A stretch of 64,000 nucleotides of DNA from CAIWTU01 sp963815135 (GTDB taxonomy: Bacteria > Desulfobacterota > Desulfuromonadia > Geobacterales > Geobacteraceae). The position numbers and the translations under genes were made by a program. Shown here piece after piece: positions 43,039 through 51,030 of the stretch. How positions within the stretch are numbered: position 1 is the first letter of the stretch; every line of letters starts with the position of its first letter. The DNA lies in the NCBI GenBank assembly GCA_963815135.1, contig CAWFFO010000012.1, positions 124,001 to 188,000 on the forward strand, in the 5' to 3' direction. The notes below the pieces were generated by a model. It saw only the letters and a program-made list of their open reading frames with translations. It was not told the DNA's origin and searched no databases.

Positions 43039-43908
43039 ATGGATTACACATCTCAAACCTGCAATACATTGGTTTCGCGATCCGTTACCATGTCCATGAA
43101 GGAATTCCGGCTCTTCAGCAGTTTCATCGAGAACGCCTGCGGCATTAAAATGCCGGATTCCAAGAAAAACATGCTCGAGTCGAGGCTTCAGAAGCGTCTG
43201 CGTGGCCTGGGAATGCTCTCATTCCGTTCCTATTACGATTTTCTGGTCAGCCCGGAAGGGGCGCGCAACGAGCTGGTCAACATGATTGATGTCGTCACGA
43301 CCAACAAGACCGATTTTTTCCGCGAACCCGTCCACTTTACTTACCTGGATGAAAAGGTCCTTCCGGAAATGGTCAGGAAAGGATTTGGCGACAGGCTGAG
43401 GCTCTGGAGCGCAGGCTGTTCGAGTGGCGAGGAACCATATACCCTTGCCATGGTAATCAGCGAATACGGCAGAAATGTCCATCCCTGCCGCTTTTCAATT
43501 CTTGCCACCGACATCTGCACAACAGTCCTGGAAAAGGCTAAAACGGGAATTTACGAGGAAGAGAAGATCGCTCCCGTACCCTTTGAAATGAGAAAGCAAT
43601 ACCTGCTGAGGAGCAGGGACCGTGACCGCGGGGTTGTCCGGATAGCACCTGAAATAAGATCGCTGGTCACCTTTCGCCGGCTTAATTTTCTTGATGACAA
43701 GTACAGAATATCCGAGCCGATGCAGATCATATTCTGCCGAAATGTCCTTATTTATTTCGACAGGCCTACCCAGGAGATGCTGATCAACAGGTTCTGTCTC
43801 AATCTGATGCCTGGCGGCTACCTTTTTCTCGGGCATTCGGAAACCATAAGCGGCATGAAAGTCCCTCTCGAACAGGTCAATTCGACCATTTACAGGAAAC
43901 TTGCATAA
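43039..43908 (+). CDS. cheR: Chemoreceptor methyltransferase CheR
   Basis: This 289-residue protein has the CheR N-terminal helical domain (SRLQKRLRGLGM, TTNKTDFFREP) and a SAM-binding domain with LRLWSAGCSSGEEPYTLAM and IIFCRNVLIYFD. It methylates glutamates of the chemoreceptors using SAM. No TPR extension is present. It follows cheA by 20 bases. Because the receptors in this operon lack the C-terminal tethering pentapeptide, CheR would act without that tether. Confidence 0.95.
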   Translation: MDYTSQTCNTLVSRSVTMSMKEFRLFSSFIENACGIKMPDSKKNMLESRLQKRLRGLGMLSFRSYYDFLVSPEGARNELVNMIDVVTTNKTDFFREPVHFTYLDEKVLPEMVRKGFGDRLRLWSAGCSSGEEPYTLAMVISEYGRNVHPCRFSILATDICTTVLEKAKTGIYEEEKIAPVPFEMRKQYLLRSRDRDRGVVRIAPEIRSLVTFRRLNFLDDKYRISEPMQIIFCRNVLIYFDRPTQEMLINRFCLNLMPGGYLFLGHSETISGMKVPLEQVNSTIYRKLA

Positions 43909-44000
43909 AGGACGCAGGCTGAAGAAGGTGCAGTGTGCCGGATTTCAACCATGTTCAACTCTTGTTACGTCAATCCCGATTCGGTTGAGGTTACCCGGCA

Positions 44001-44495
44001 ATGAAACATCCTGACGACAATGTGGAAAATATATTCCTCAGGCCCGGCGAAGTGTACTTTTCCGAAAGGCCTTCAATCGTCTCCACCGTGCTCGGCTCCT
44101 GCATATCGGTGACCATGTTCTGTCCGGAACGGCATATCGGGGCTATCTGTCATGCCATGCTGCCGGAGGAAAGTGCGCCGGGGGAGGCCTTTCGTTATGT
44201 GGACTCGTCAATTCTCAATATGCTGAAAGGCTTTGACCGCTACGGAATACCGCGGTCCCATATCGAGGTCAAGCTTTTCGGGGGGGCGAACATGCTGCCG
44301 CCATCTCAATTCAAGAGCAGGGACGGCTCCGTGGGGAAGAAGAATATCGAGATTGCAATGCGGGTCGTGGAGAGGGAAAAGCTCCGGTTGGTGGCTTCTG
44401 ACCTGGGAAACACCCATGGAAGAAAGATATTTTTCAACACACACACCGGCGAAATCCTTCTTAAACGGCTTGGTAAAGTAAAGAGGGCCATCTGA
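44001..44495 (+). CDS. cheD: Chemoreceptor glutamine deamidase CheD
   Basis: This 164-residue protein has the CheD active-site features: VLGSCISV with the nucleophilic cysteine, ICHAMLP with the histidine, and KLFGGANML. CheD deamidates receptor glutamines and in some bacteria works with CheC. Its TGA overlaps the ATG of cheB (TGATG), so translation is coupled. GAGG lies before the start at 44001. No cheC is present in the window. Confidence 0.95.
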   Translation: MKHPDDNVENIFLRPGEVYFSERPSIVSTVLGSCISVTMFCPERHIGAICHAMLPEESAPGEAFRYVDSSILNMLKGFDRYGIPRSHIEVKLFGGANMLPPSQFKSRDGSVGKKNIEIAMRVVEREKLRLVASDLGNTHGRKIFFNTHTGEILLKRLGKVKRAI

Positions 44496-45562
44496 TGAAG
44501 AAAAAACTAAGGGTGCTCGTTGTTGACGATTCCGCGGTGGTGCGTCAGGCCTTCAGGGATATTTTAAGTTCCGACCCGCAGATCGAGATTATGGGAATTG
44601 CCGCGGACCCGTTTATCGCCGCCGAACTGATGAAAACTGAAATCCCGGATGTAATTACCCTCGATGTGGAAATGCCGCGCATGGACGGCATCACTTTTCT
44701 GCAGAAGATCATGAGCCAGCATCCCATTCCGGTCATAATGTGTTCAAGCCTCACGGACAAAGGTTCCGAAACCGCCTTCAAAGCGCTGGAATACGGCGCT
44801 GTCGATATAATCCAGAAACCCCGGCTGGGCGTGAAACAGTTTCTGGAAGAATCGAAGGTGCTCCTCTGTGATGCGGTAAAGGCGGCATCGATGGCCCGGG
44901 TCAGGCGCATAAACCCGGCCCTGCACAAGGTTGCGCCCAAACTTACTGCGGATGCGGTTATAGCCAGGCCGACCGGAAAGTCAATGGTCCGGACAACGGA
45001 AAAAGTTGTTGCGGTCGGAGCGTCGACCGGTGGGACGGAAGCGCTGCGGGTCTTTCTCGAAGCCATGCCGTTCGATGCGCCGGGTATCGTCATCGTGCAG
45101 CATATGCCCGAACATTTCACCCGGTCGTTCGCCCAGAGAATGGACAGCCTGTGCCGGATTTCGGTTAAAGAGGCGGAGAATAACGACACGGTTGTCAGTG
45201 GCAGGGCGCTCATTGCGCCGGGCAACATGCATGTCCTGCTCAAGAGAAGCGGCGCCCGCTATTATGTCGAAACAAAAGAAGGGCCCCTGGTCAGCCGTCA
45301 TCGCCCTTCCGTTGACGTGCTGTTCCGCTCCGCCGCCCGCTACGCGGGGAAAAACGCTGTAGGGGTTATCATGACCGGGATGGGCGATGACGGGGCGAAG
45401 GGGCTTCTCGAAATGAAAGAGGCCGGTGCGGTCACCATAGCGCAGGATGAAAAGTCGTGCGTGGTGTTCGGCATGCCCAAAGAGGCCGTGAAGCTGGGCG
45501 CAGCCGACAAGGTCCTGCCGCTCGACGACATTGCCGCTGCCGTTGTCCGCGAGTGCCATTAA
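44495..45562 (+). CDS. cheB: Chemoreceptor methylesterase CheB
   Basis: This 355-residue response regulator has a receiver domain (VVDDSAVVRQ, phospho-acceptor D57 in TLDVEMPRMDG) and a methylesterase domain with the catalytic serine in GASTGGTEALR, the histidine in IVQHMPEHF and the aspartate in TGMGDDGAKG. It removes methyl groups from receptors on phosphorylation by CheA and closes the adaptation loop with CheR. It is the last gene of the operon and overlaps cheD. Confidence 0.95.
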   Translation: MKKKLRVLVVDDSAVVRQAFRDILSSDPQIEIMGIAADPFIAAELMKTEIPDVITLDVEMPRMDGITFLQKIMSQHPIPVIMCSSLTDKGSETAFKALEYGAVDIIQKPRLGVKQFLEESKVLLCDAVKAASMARVRRINPALHKVAPKLTADAVIARPTGKSMVRTTEKVVAVGASTGGTEALRVFLEAMPFDAPGIVIVQHMPEHFTRSFAQRMDSLCRISVKEAENNDTVVSGRALIAPGNMHVLLKRSGARYYVETKEGPLVSRHRPSVDVLFRSAARYAGKNAVGVIMTGMGDDGAKGLLEMKEAGAVTIAQDEKSCVVFGMPKEAVKLGAADKVLPLDDIAAAVVRECH

Positions 45563-45581
45563 TAATCCCCGCAGTCAAGTC

Positions 45582-45611
45582 TTGACAAATCCTTGTCTCC
45601 CCACGTATAAA
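45582..45611 (+). promoter_or_regulatory. Sigma-70 promoter of the ychJ-type gene
   Basis: TTGACA (45582-45587) and TATAAA (45606-45611) are 18 bases apart, about 30 bases before the gene start at 45640. Confidence 0.6.
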
Positions 45612-45639
45612 ACACTAAAATTCAATACAAGGAACGATT

Positions 45640-46128
45640 ATGGAAATGTGTCCATGCGGTTCGGGCCGCACCTATGAAGAATGCTGTGAACCGTTGATCA
45701 AGGGGGTTAATCAGTCCCTCAGCGCCGAACAATTGATGCGCTCGCGTTATTCCGCCTACGTCAGGGTGGAAACCGATTACATTTTCGAGACCACCCATCC
45801 CGATCACCGGCAGGGTTACGACCATAAAGGCACTAAGGTGTGGGCTGAAAACTCGCAATGGGAGGGGTTGGAGATAGTTGCCACCACTGCCGGCGGACCG
45901 GGCGATAATGAAGGCGACGTGGAATTCATTGCCAGTTACAGGGAAAAGGGCCTCAGGAAGCAGCACCATGAACTGGCCCATTTCAAGAAGGAAAAAGGTA
46001 AATGGTATTTTACGGACGGTTCCGCGGTCGCGCAAAAGCCGATCATGCGCACCGAACCCAAGGTGGGCAGAAATGATCCGTGCCCGTGCGGCAGCGGGAA
46101 GAAATTCAAGAAATGCTGCGGCAGTTGA
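45640..46128 (+). CDS. YchJ-family protein with two SEC-C zinc motifs
   Basis: This 162-residue protein has a SEC-C motif at each end (CPCGSGRTYEECC at residues 4-16 and CPCGSGKKFKKCC near the C-terminus) around an NTF2-like domain (LMRSRYSAYVRVETDYIFET, VEFIASY, HHELAHFKKEKGKWYF). This is the YchJ layout. The zinc motifs resemble the SecB-binding tail of SecA; the function is unknown. It has its own promoter and is followed by a terminator, so it is probably monocistronic. Confidence 0.9.
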   Translation: MEMCPCGSGRTYEECCEPLIKGVNQSLSAEQLMRSRYSAYVRVETDYIFETTHPDHRQGYDHKGTKVWAENSQWEGLEIVATTAGGPGDNEGDVEFIASYREKGLRKQHHELAHFKKEKGKWYFTDGSAVAQKPIMRTEPKVGRNDPCPCGSGKKFKKCCGS

Positions 46129-46159
46129 AGAAATCACAGCTTTCCCATATCCTGCACAG

Positions 46160-46191
46160 AAGCCGTGCCCTGAGGGTACGGCTCTATTTTT
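46160..46191 (+). terminator. Intrinsic terminator after the ychJ-type gene
   Basis: AGCCGT (46161-46166) pairs with ACGGCT (46178-46183), extended by inner CC/GG pairs, followed by CTATTTTT. Confidence 0.7.
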
Positions 46192-46210
46192 AACTCCCAT
46201 TTAAATTATA

Positions 46211-46367
46211 CCTGAATTCGTGACACCTACGCGCTTATGCCTGCGTGGGACGTCTCAGTCTTCGCATCCCAACGTGAAGAAACCTCCCAACGAAATTCAC
46301 CCTGATCAACAGCAATGATACGACATCCGCAACGTTGAACATCGGTATTAGGCCTCACGGATTCAGG
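46211..46367. repeat. Intergenic repeat, copy 1, with inverted CCTGAATCCGTGA ends
   Basis: CCTGAATTCGTGA (46211-46223) and TCACGGATTCAGG (46355-46367) are inverted ends with one mismatch. The interior shares blocks (GTGA, AAGTTCACCC-like, CAACGTTGAAC) with the element at 50836-51010, which lies in opposite orientation. It is a non-coding element of about 157 bases. Confidence 0.7.
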
Positions 46368-46485
46368 TTGGCTTAAATCCGGGGGGCGGCATGTGGCGGA
46401 TGAAATAATGTCTGATATTCTAGAATCAGAAGCTGTTCGTCACATAAATCGTTGTTCACTGAAAATGTTGTAAGTGAGCGAGAGT

Positions 46486-47430
46486 ATGAAAAAAACATCC
46501 CGAAAAGAAACCCTGCTCGTGGCCCTTGGCGGTAATGCTCTTATAAAAAAAGGCCAGATGGGGACCGCTGCGGAACAGTTCGAGAATCTCAGGGTTCCCA
46601 TGGGTCAGATAGCGAGACTTGCCCGGGATTTCCGGATCGTTATCACCCACGGCAACGGGCCGCAGGTGGGAAATCTGCTGCTTCAGCAGGAAAGCTGCGA
46701 TTCCGTGCCCAGGCTGCCCCTGGAAATACTGGTGGCACAGACCCAGGGACAGATCGGGTACATGATCGAATCAACCCTGGACAGCGAGCTGATGAAAGTG
46801 GATAGCAGCGGATCCAAGTACCTGGTCAGCCTGCTCAGCTATGTGGTTGTGGATGAACAGGACCCGGCTTTCCGGGAGCCGACCAAGCCGATAGGCCCGG
46901 TCTACGGAGATGATGAGGCAGCTCTGCTTCCTTTCCCTGTTCGCAAGACTGCTAAAGGGTACAGAAGAGTGGTCGCATCTCCCAGGCCGGTCACCATTGT
47001 CGAGAAACGGGAGATCAGGAAACTGCTCGATACGGATTTCATCGTCATCTGCTGCGGTGGGGGTGGAATCCCGGTGATAAGGGAAGGGCGGGCTTTTCAT
47101 GGAGTAGATGCGGTTATAGATAAAGATCTGGCAAGCGAGAAACTTGCGGAAGAGGTCGGTGTGGACGTCTTTATCATTGCCACCGATGTTCCCGGAGTTG
47201 CCCTTGATTTTGGTCGTCCTGAACAGAGCTACCTCATTTCCATGACCGTTTCCGAGGCCGCCGGCCGGCTTGCGGAAGGATATTTCCCCGCAGGATCCAT
47301 GGGGCCCAAGGTTGAAGCTGCGGTACGGTTCATAAAAAACGGCGGGAAAAGAGCTGTTATAACTTCCATTGAAGATATAGAAAGATCGGTAGCCGGTGAG
47401 GCCGGTACGGAAATAGTTCCGGACCGGTGA
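46486..47430 (+). CDS. arcC: Carbamate kinase
   Basis: This protein of about 314 residues has the amino-acid-kinase fold of carbamate kinase: LVALGGNALIKKGQMGTAAE at the N-terminus, ITHGNGPQVGN, VICCGGGGIPV and DKDLASEKLAEE. It makes ATP from carbamoyl phosphate in arginine or purine breakdown, or works in reverse. No other arginine-deiminase genes are nearby. ATG 46486 has GAGAG just upstream; an in-frame GTG at 46474 would add four residues. Confidence 0.93.
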   Translation: MKKTSRKETLLVALGGNALIKKGQMGTAAEQFENLRVPMGQIARLARDFRIVITHGNGPQVGNLLLQQESCDSVPRLPLEILVAQTQGQIGYMIESTLDSELMKVDSSGSKYLVSLLSYVVVDEQDPAFREPTKPIGPVYGDDEAALLPFPVRKTAKGYRRVVASPRPVTIVEKREIRKLLDTDFIVICCGGGGIPVIREGRAFHGVDAVIDKDLASEKLAEEVGVDVFIIATDVPGVALDFGRPEQSYLISMTVSEAAGRLAEGYFPAGSMGPKVEAAVRFIKNGGKRAVITSIEDIERSVAGEAGTEIVPDR

Positions 47431-47502
47431 AGCCGCTTGCGGTCACGTTCCGCCGGATCATACATCGCATGAGCGGATCGTCCCGCGCGAAAGGATGATA
47501 GC

Positions 47503-47631
47503 ATGGTGGTCACGGAATGTTTCAAATGCGGCAGGCCATCGTTGAACGGTCTCTGTGCGGGGTGCAACAGAGCGCCGAAGGAATGTACCTGCGAAGAAGC
47601 ACCGGGAACCGGGGAACTCGAAGAATCCTGA
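47503..47631 (+). CDS. 42-residue zinc-knuckle protein
   Basis: This very small protein reads TECFKCGRPSLNGLCAGCNR with two CxxC pairs, then CTCEEAPGTGELEES, an acidic tail with two more cysteines. AAAGGATG lies upstream of the ATG and a terminator lies 100 bases downstream. It is likely a real zinc-binding peptide of unknown role. Confidence 0.6.
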   Translation: MVVTECFKCGRPSLNGLCAGCNRAPKECTCEEAPGTGELEES

Positions 47632-47727
47632 GGAGAACGGAAAAAGCAAACAGCACAAAAAAAACGGCAAGACACTGGAGGGGGAGTGTGTCCTGCCGCA
47701 AAAAGAAGAAGGATTGCTTTTCGAAAT

Positions 47728-47765
47728 ACGGGGCGCGATGTTCAGCGCCCCTGTTTGTTTATCGA
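47728..47765 (+). terminator. Intrinsic terminator before the convergent hcp gene
   Basis: GGGGCGC (47730-47736) pairs with GCGCCCC (47745-47751), followed by TGTTTGTTT. It separates the arcC region from the convergent hybrid cluster protein gene. Confidence 0.55.
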
Positions 47766-47828
47766 TGGTTCACTGTTTCAAATGTCAGTTTTTTTAGATA
47801 ATTCAAAACTCAAAATTCAAAATTTTCC

Positions 47829-49461
47829 TTATCCAAGTATCGCCTTCAGATCCGCTTCCGCCGTGGTGATCGGGCCGATGTTGAAGTTCTCCACCAGGAA
47901 GTTGAGCACGTTGGGGGTGACGAAGGCCGGCAGGGTCGGGCCGAGCTTGATGTTCTTGATCCCCAGGTGCAGCAGGGTCAGCAGGATCGCCACCGCCTTC
48001 TGCTCGTACCAGGAGAGGATCATGGAGAGCGGCAGGTCGTTCACCCCGCACTCGAAGGCGCCGGCCAGCGCCACCGCGATCTGGATGGCCGAGTAGGCGT
48101 CGTTGCACTGGCCGACGTCGAGCAGCCGCGGGATGCCGCCGATGTCGCCGAAATCCAGCTTGTTGAAGCGGTACTTGCCGCAGGCCAGGGTCAGGATCAC
48201 GCAGTCCTTGGGCACCTTCTCGGCGAACTCGGTGTAGTAGTTGCGCCCGGTTTTGGCGCCGTCGCAGCCGCCGATCAGGAAGAAGTGCTTGATCGCGCCG
48301 CCCTTGACCGCCTCGATCACCTTGTCGGCGACGCCCAGGACGGCGTTGTGGCCGAAGCCGGTGAGGATCTCCTGGCCCGGCGTTGTCGGCGAAGCCGGGC
48401 AGTTCCAGGGCCTTCTTGATCACCGCGGAGAAGTCCCAGCCGTCGATGTGCTTGACGTCCGGGCCACTGCACCAGGCCCCAGGTGAAGAGGCGGTCCTTG
48501 TAGGAGTCGGCCGGGCGCTGGATGCAGTTGGTGTTGAAGATGATCGCGCCGGGGAAGTCGGCGAATTCCTTGGCCTGGTCCTGCCAGGCGCCGCCGAAGT
48601 TGCCGGCCAGGTGCGGGTATTTCTTCAGGCCGGGATAGCCGTGGGCCGGGAGCATCTCGCCGTGGGTGTAGATGTTGACTCCGCTTCCCTTCGGTCTGCT
48701 TGAGCAGCTCCTCCAGCATCTTCAGGTCGTGGCCGGAGACGAGGATCGCCTTGCCGGCCTTGGTGCCGAGCTGGACCGGGGTCGGCACCGGGTGGCCGTA
48801 GGCGTCGGCGTGGGCCTTGTTGAGCAGCTCCATGGCGATGAGTTGATGCGGCCGCATTCCATGGCCAGACCGACAAAGTCCATCAGACCCGAGGGTGTTG
48901 TCGGTGGTGGCGGCGAGCGCCTTGTGGGTAGAAGGCGTAGATCTCGTCGTTCTCCTTGCCGAGGATCAGGGCGTGGTCGGCGTAGGCGGCGTAGCCCTTC
49001 ATGCCGTAAACGAGGATTTCGATGGCGGAACGGATGTCTTCGTTCTATGCTGGGTCTTGATGCCGTATTCTTCACCCTGTTTCACCAGGTCGTTCGCCGG
49101 AGTCCAGGTTGCGGGGCCTTCCGTGAGTTTTGGAGCGTCAGTGCCGTTTTTTGCCCTGAAAGCCGTTTCGTAAAGTGTTCTGGCTTTTTCTTTGATTTCA
49201 TGAAGGTATAAATGATTTTTTTGAGCAGTGCCGGATCGAAGTCCACGTTGGTTACCGTTGAAAAGAGCCCTTCGAGCATGAAGTATCGATCGTAGTCTTC
49301 TTTCGCGCCAAGTTCGCGGGCCTTGTCGCATAGATGGCAATACCCTTCAGGCCATAGAGCAGGTTGTCCTGCAGGGCCGCTACTTCGGGATTCTTGCCGC
49401 ATACACCCATTACGTCACAACCGATTCCCTTTGCAGCCTGTTCACATTGATGGCAAAACAT
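47829..49461 (-). pseudogene. hcp: Hybrid cluster protein (hydroxylamine/NO reductase) with about nine frameshifts
   Basis: The N-terminus MFCHQCEQAAKGIGCDV carries the class I 4Fe-4S motif (C3, C6, C15, C21), and the C-terminal frame has the hybrid-cluster motifs FFLIGGCDGAK, ACGKYRFN and GQCNDAYSA. Hcp reduces nitric oxide or hydroxylamine under nitrosative stress. Reading along the protein, continuity is kept only by changing frame near 49330, 49200, 49047, 48930, 48892, 48841, 48680, 48465 and 48385, each a one-base slip. From about 49050 downward the base composition becomes much more GC-rich. The gene is therefore badly sequenced, chimeric or newly inactivated. AAGGAGG precedes the start at 49461. 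Confidence 0.85.
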
Positions 49462-49553
49462 ACATTATCCTCCTTGCCGTTTTTATGGTTGATTTACTGT
49501 TGAAATTTCAGCTTCCATGAATGTCAGTTTAACCCGACCGTAACTCAATGTCT

Positions 49554-49567
49554 TTGACGTGCGTCAA
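49554..49567. promoter_or_regulatory. FNR/CRP-family (HcpR-type) operator upstream of hcp
   Basis: TTGACGTGCGTCAA is a perfect TTGAC-N4-GTCAA palindrome 93 bases upstream of hcp. The C/G at the inner half-site position distinguishes it from FNR (TTGAT-N4-ATCAA) and fits the HcpR/DNR type that controls hcp in deltaproteobacteria. Confidence 0.65.
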
Positions 49568-49604
49568 GTTTTCATGGAAAACGGCTATGAGGCGGGAATA
49601 GAAT

Positions 49605-49640
49605 AAAAAAGAGGGGAGAAGCTTTCAGGCTGTCTCCCCG
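49605..49640 (-). terminator. Intrinsic terminator of the Hsp20 gene
   Basis: GGGGAGA (49613-49619) pairs with TCTCCCC (49633-49639), with an inner AGC/GCT, and is followed on the minus strand by CTCTTTTTT. Confidence 0.8.
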
Positions 49641-49651
49641 ATCCGGGTTAA

Positions 49652-50209
49652 TCATCCAGCATTTCGTGGGTTATGAATCGGTACGCTCCATGACTTGCTT
49701 GCCTTTTCTGATCTGGGTATTCTGACTTCGAGTATGCCGTTATTGTAACTCGCCCTGGCTTTTTCGTAATCGCAACCCTCAGGCAGGTCAACCATCCGCT
49801 TGAATGCACCATATGAACATTCGTGCCGCAGATAATCTCTCTGCTCGATTTTTTCGTCCGTTTTTCTCTCGCCGCTTATCACAAGTGTAGAATCGTTTGT
49901 AAACTTCAAACTTAAATCTTCTTTTTTCAGGCCTGGAATTTCACATCTCACAGTTACTTCATTACCATGTTCGTACACATCAACCGTAGGATAAAAGTAG
50001 GCTTCACCTTTTGCGCCGAAATCTTTGAACATATCTCTGAACGGTGACCAGAAAGGACGTCTGAAAGAGTCTTCCAGCATTCTCTCCATGGAACCGAGTG
50101 TTGACATTATGCTCCCGAATTCAGAAGTATATGGAGTCATCCCATGTCCGGATTCAGGTTTACCCGCATGTTCCCTGCTCACCGATCTGAGTTCCGACTG
50201 CCGTTTCAT
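49652..50209 (-). CDS. Small heat-shock protein (Hsp20/alpha-crystallin)
   Basis: This 185-residue protein has a variable N-terminal region with the aromatic FRRPFWSPFRDMF, then an alpha-crystallin domain (YPTVDVYEHGNEVTVRCEIP, LKKEDLSLKFTNDSTLVISG, and NNGILEVRIPR with the conserved I/V-x-I/V-like end). It holds unfolding proteins during stress. The protein is monocistronic, with a consensus promoter at 50251-50278 and a terminator at 49605-49640. GGGGG lies upstream of the ATG. Confidence 0.92.
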   Translation of the reverse strand: MKRQSELRSVSREHAGKPESGHGMTPYTSEFGSIMSTLGSMERMLEDSFRRPFWSPFRDMFKDFGAKGEAYFYPTVDVYEHGNEVTVRCEIPGLKKEDLSLKFTNDSTLVISGERKTDEKIEQRDYLRHECSYGAFKRMVDLPEGCDYEKARASYNNGILEVRIPRSEKASKSWSVPIHNPRNAG

Positions 50210-50250
50210 TACCTTGCACCCCCTTCTTTATTCAGTAGCTTGTACTCTTT

Positions 50251-50278
50251 ATTATAGTACATGGAAAATGAATGTCAA
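50251..50278 (-). promoter_or_regulatory. Consensus sigma-70 promoter of the Hsp20 gene
   Basis: On the minus strand a perfect TTGACA (50273-50278) and a perfect TATAAT (50251-50256) are 16 bases apart, about 40 bases before the start codon. No CIRCE or sigma-32-type sequence is seen beside it. Confidence 0.75.
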
Positions 50279-50378
50279 TATCGATAAGAATGAAAAAATC
50301 CGACCCCTGGCTTGATGGACAGCAATTCAATGTACTGCTGCGAATCCATTGACTTGCAATTTTCCTGGATTTTGAACC

Positions 50379-50573
50379 TTACCGGCTCTTGTCTTTGATA
50401 AAATTTTGCAGAGAGCGGTCATAGGTGCGTTCACCCTTGACGCTGAAGAAACAGCCGGGGATCTGTCCCTTCTCCCTGTGGTACAGCACACATTTGCAGC
50501 AGTTGCCGCGCTTGTCGCAGGAAGTGTAGGTACAGGTGCAATGTTCGAGAGTTCTCGTGGAAATACATTCCAT
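50379..50573 (-). CDS. DUF6485-type cysteine-rich small protein
   Basis: This 64-residue protein starts MECISTRTLEHCTCTYTSCD and continues RGNCCKCVLYHREKGQIPGC, with eight cysteines in the pattern of the DUF6485 family of anaerobes, ending in RTYDRSLQNFI. The cysteines probably bind zinc or an Fe-S cluster. AAAGGAC lies upstream of the start. Its function is unknown. Confidence 0.85.
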   Translation of the reverse strand: MECISTRTLEHCTCTYTSCDKRGNCCKCVLYHREKGQIPGCFFSVKGERTYDRSLQNFIKDKSR

Positions 50574-50593
50574 TTCGCCGATGGTCCTTTCAT

Positions 50594-50835
50594 CCGGTAA
50601 ATTCGCTAATGATGTTTTTCATGGTATCACAAGAAGGTCCGTTAATTCATCAGTAAGGATGAGTAGGTGGATCGAGGGTGTGTAATGGGAAGACGCCCTG
50701 GTTTCCCTTCACCCGCCTTCGGCGCCCTATTCCTCACGTAAAGGGCAAGAATTGTATAGCCTTCTCAATTAGGAAGAATATGACCCGGAGGGGCGGATGA
50801 GGGGTTAGCTGAATATTAAAACTGATTCTCTCATA
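50594..50835. other. Gene-free region
   Basis: No gene is evident. It contains several short GC-rich inverted stretches near 50690-50745, but no clear terminator or promoter. Confidence 0.35.
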
Positions 50836-51010
50836 CCTGAATCTGTGGCGCCTGAACGCCGTAGCGAGAAGAATGCCGGAGTTCAACGTTGTTGACGCTG
50901 TTACATGTCCGTTATGCCGGGTGAACTTCGTCGGTCCGCCTCATAAATCCGAAATGCAAAAACCGAGGCGTTCCGCGCAAGCGAAAGCGTGAATGCGTCA
51001 CGGATTCAGG
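50836..51010. repeat. Intergenic repeat, copy 2, with inverted CCTGAATCCGTGA ends
   Basis: CCTGAATCTGTGG (50836-50848) and TCACGGATTCAGG (50998-51010) form the ends. Read on the minus strand the interior aligns with copy 1 (ACGCTTTCGCTTGCGCGGAA, AAGTTCACCC, CAACGTTGAAC). Length is about 175 bases. Confidence 0.7.
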
Positions 51011-51030
51011 TCATAAAGAGTCACGAAAGA

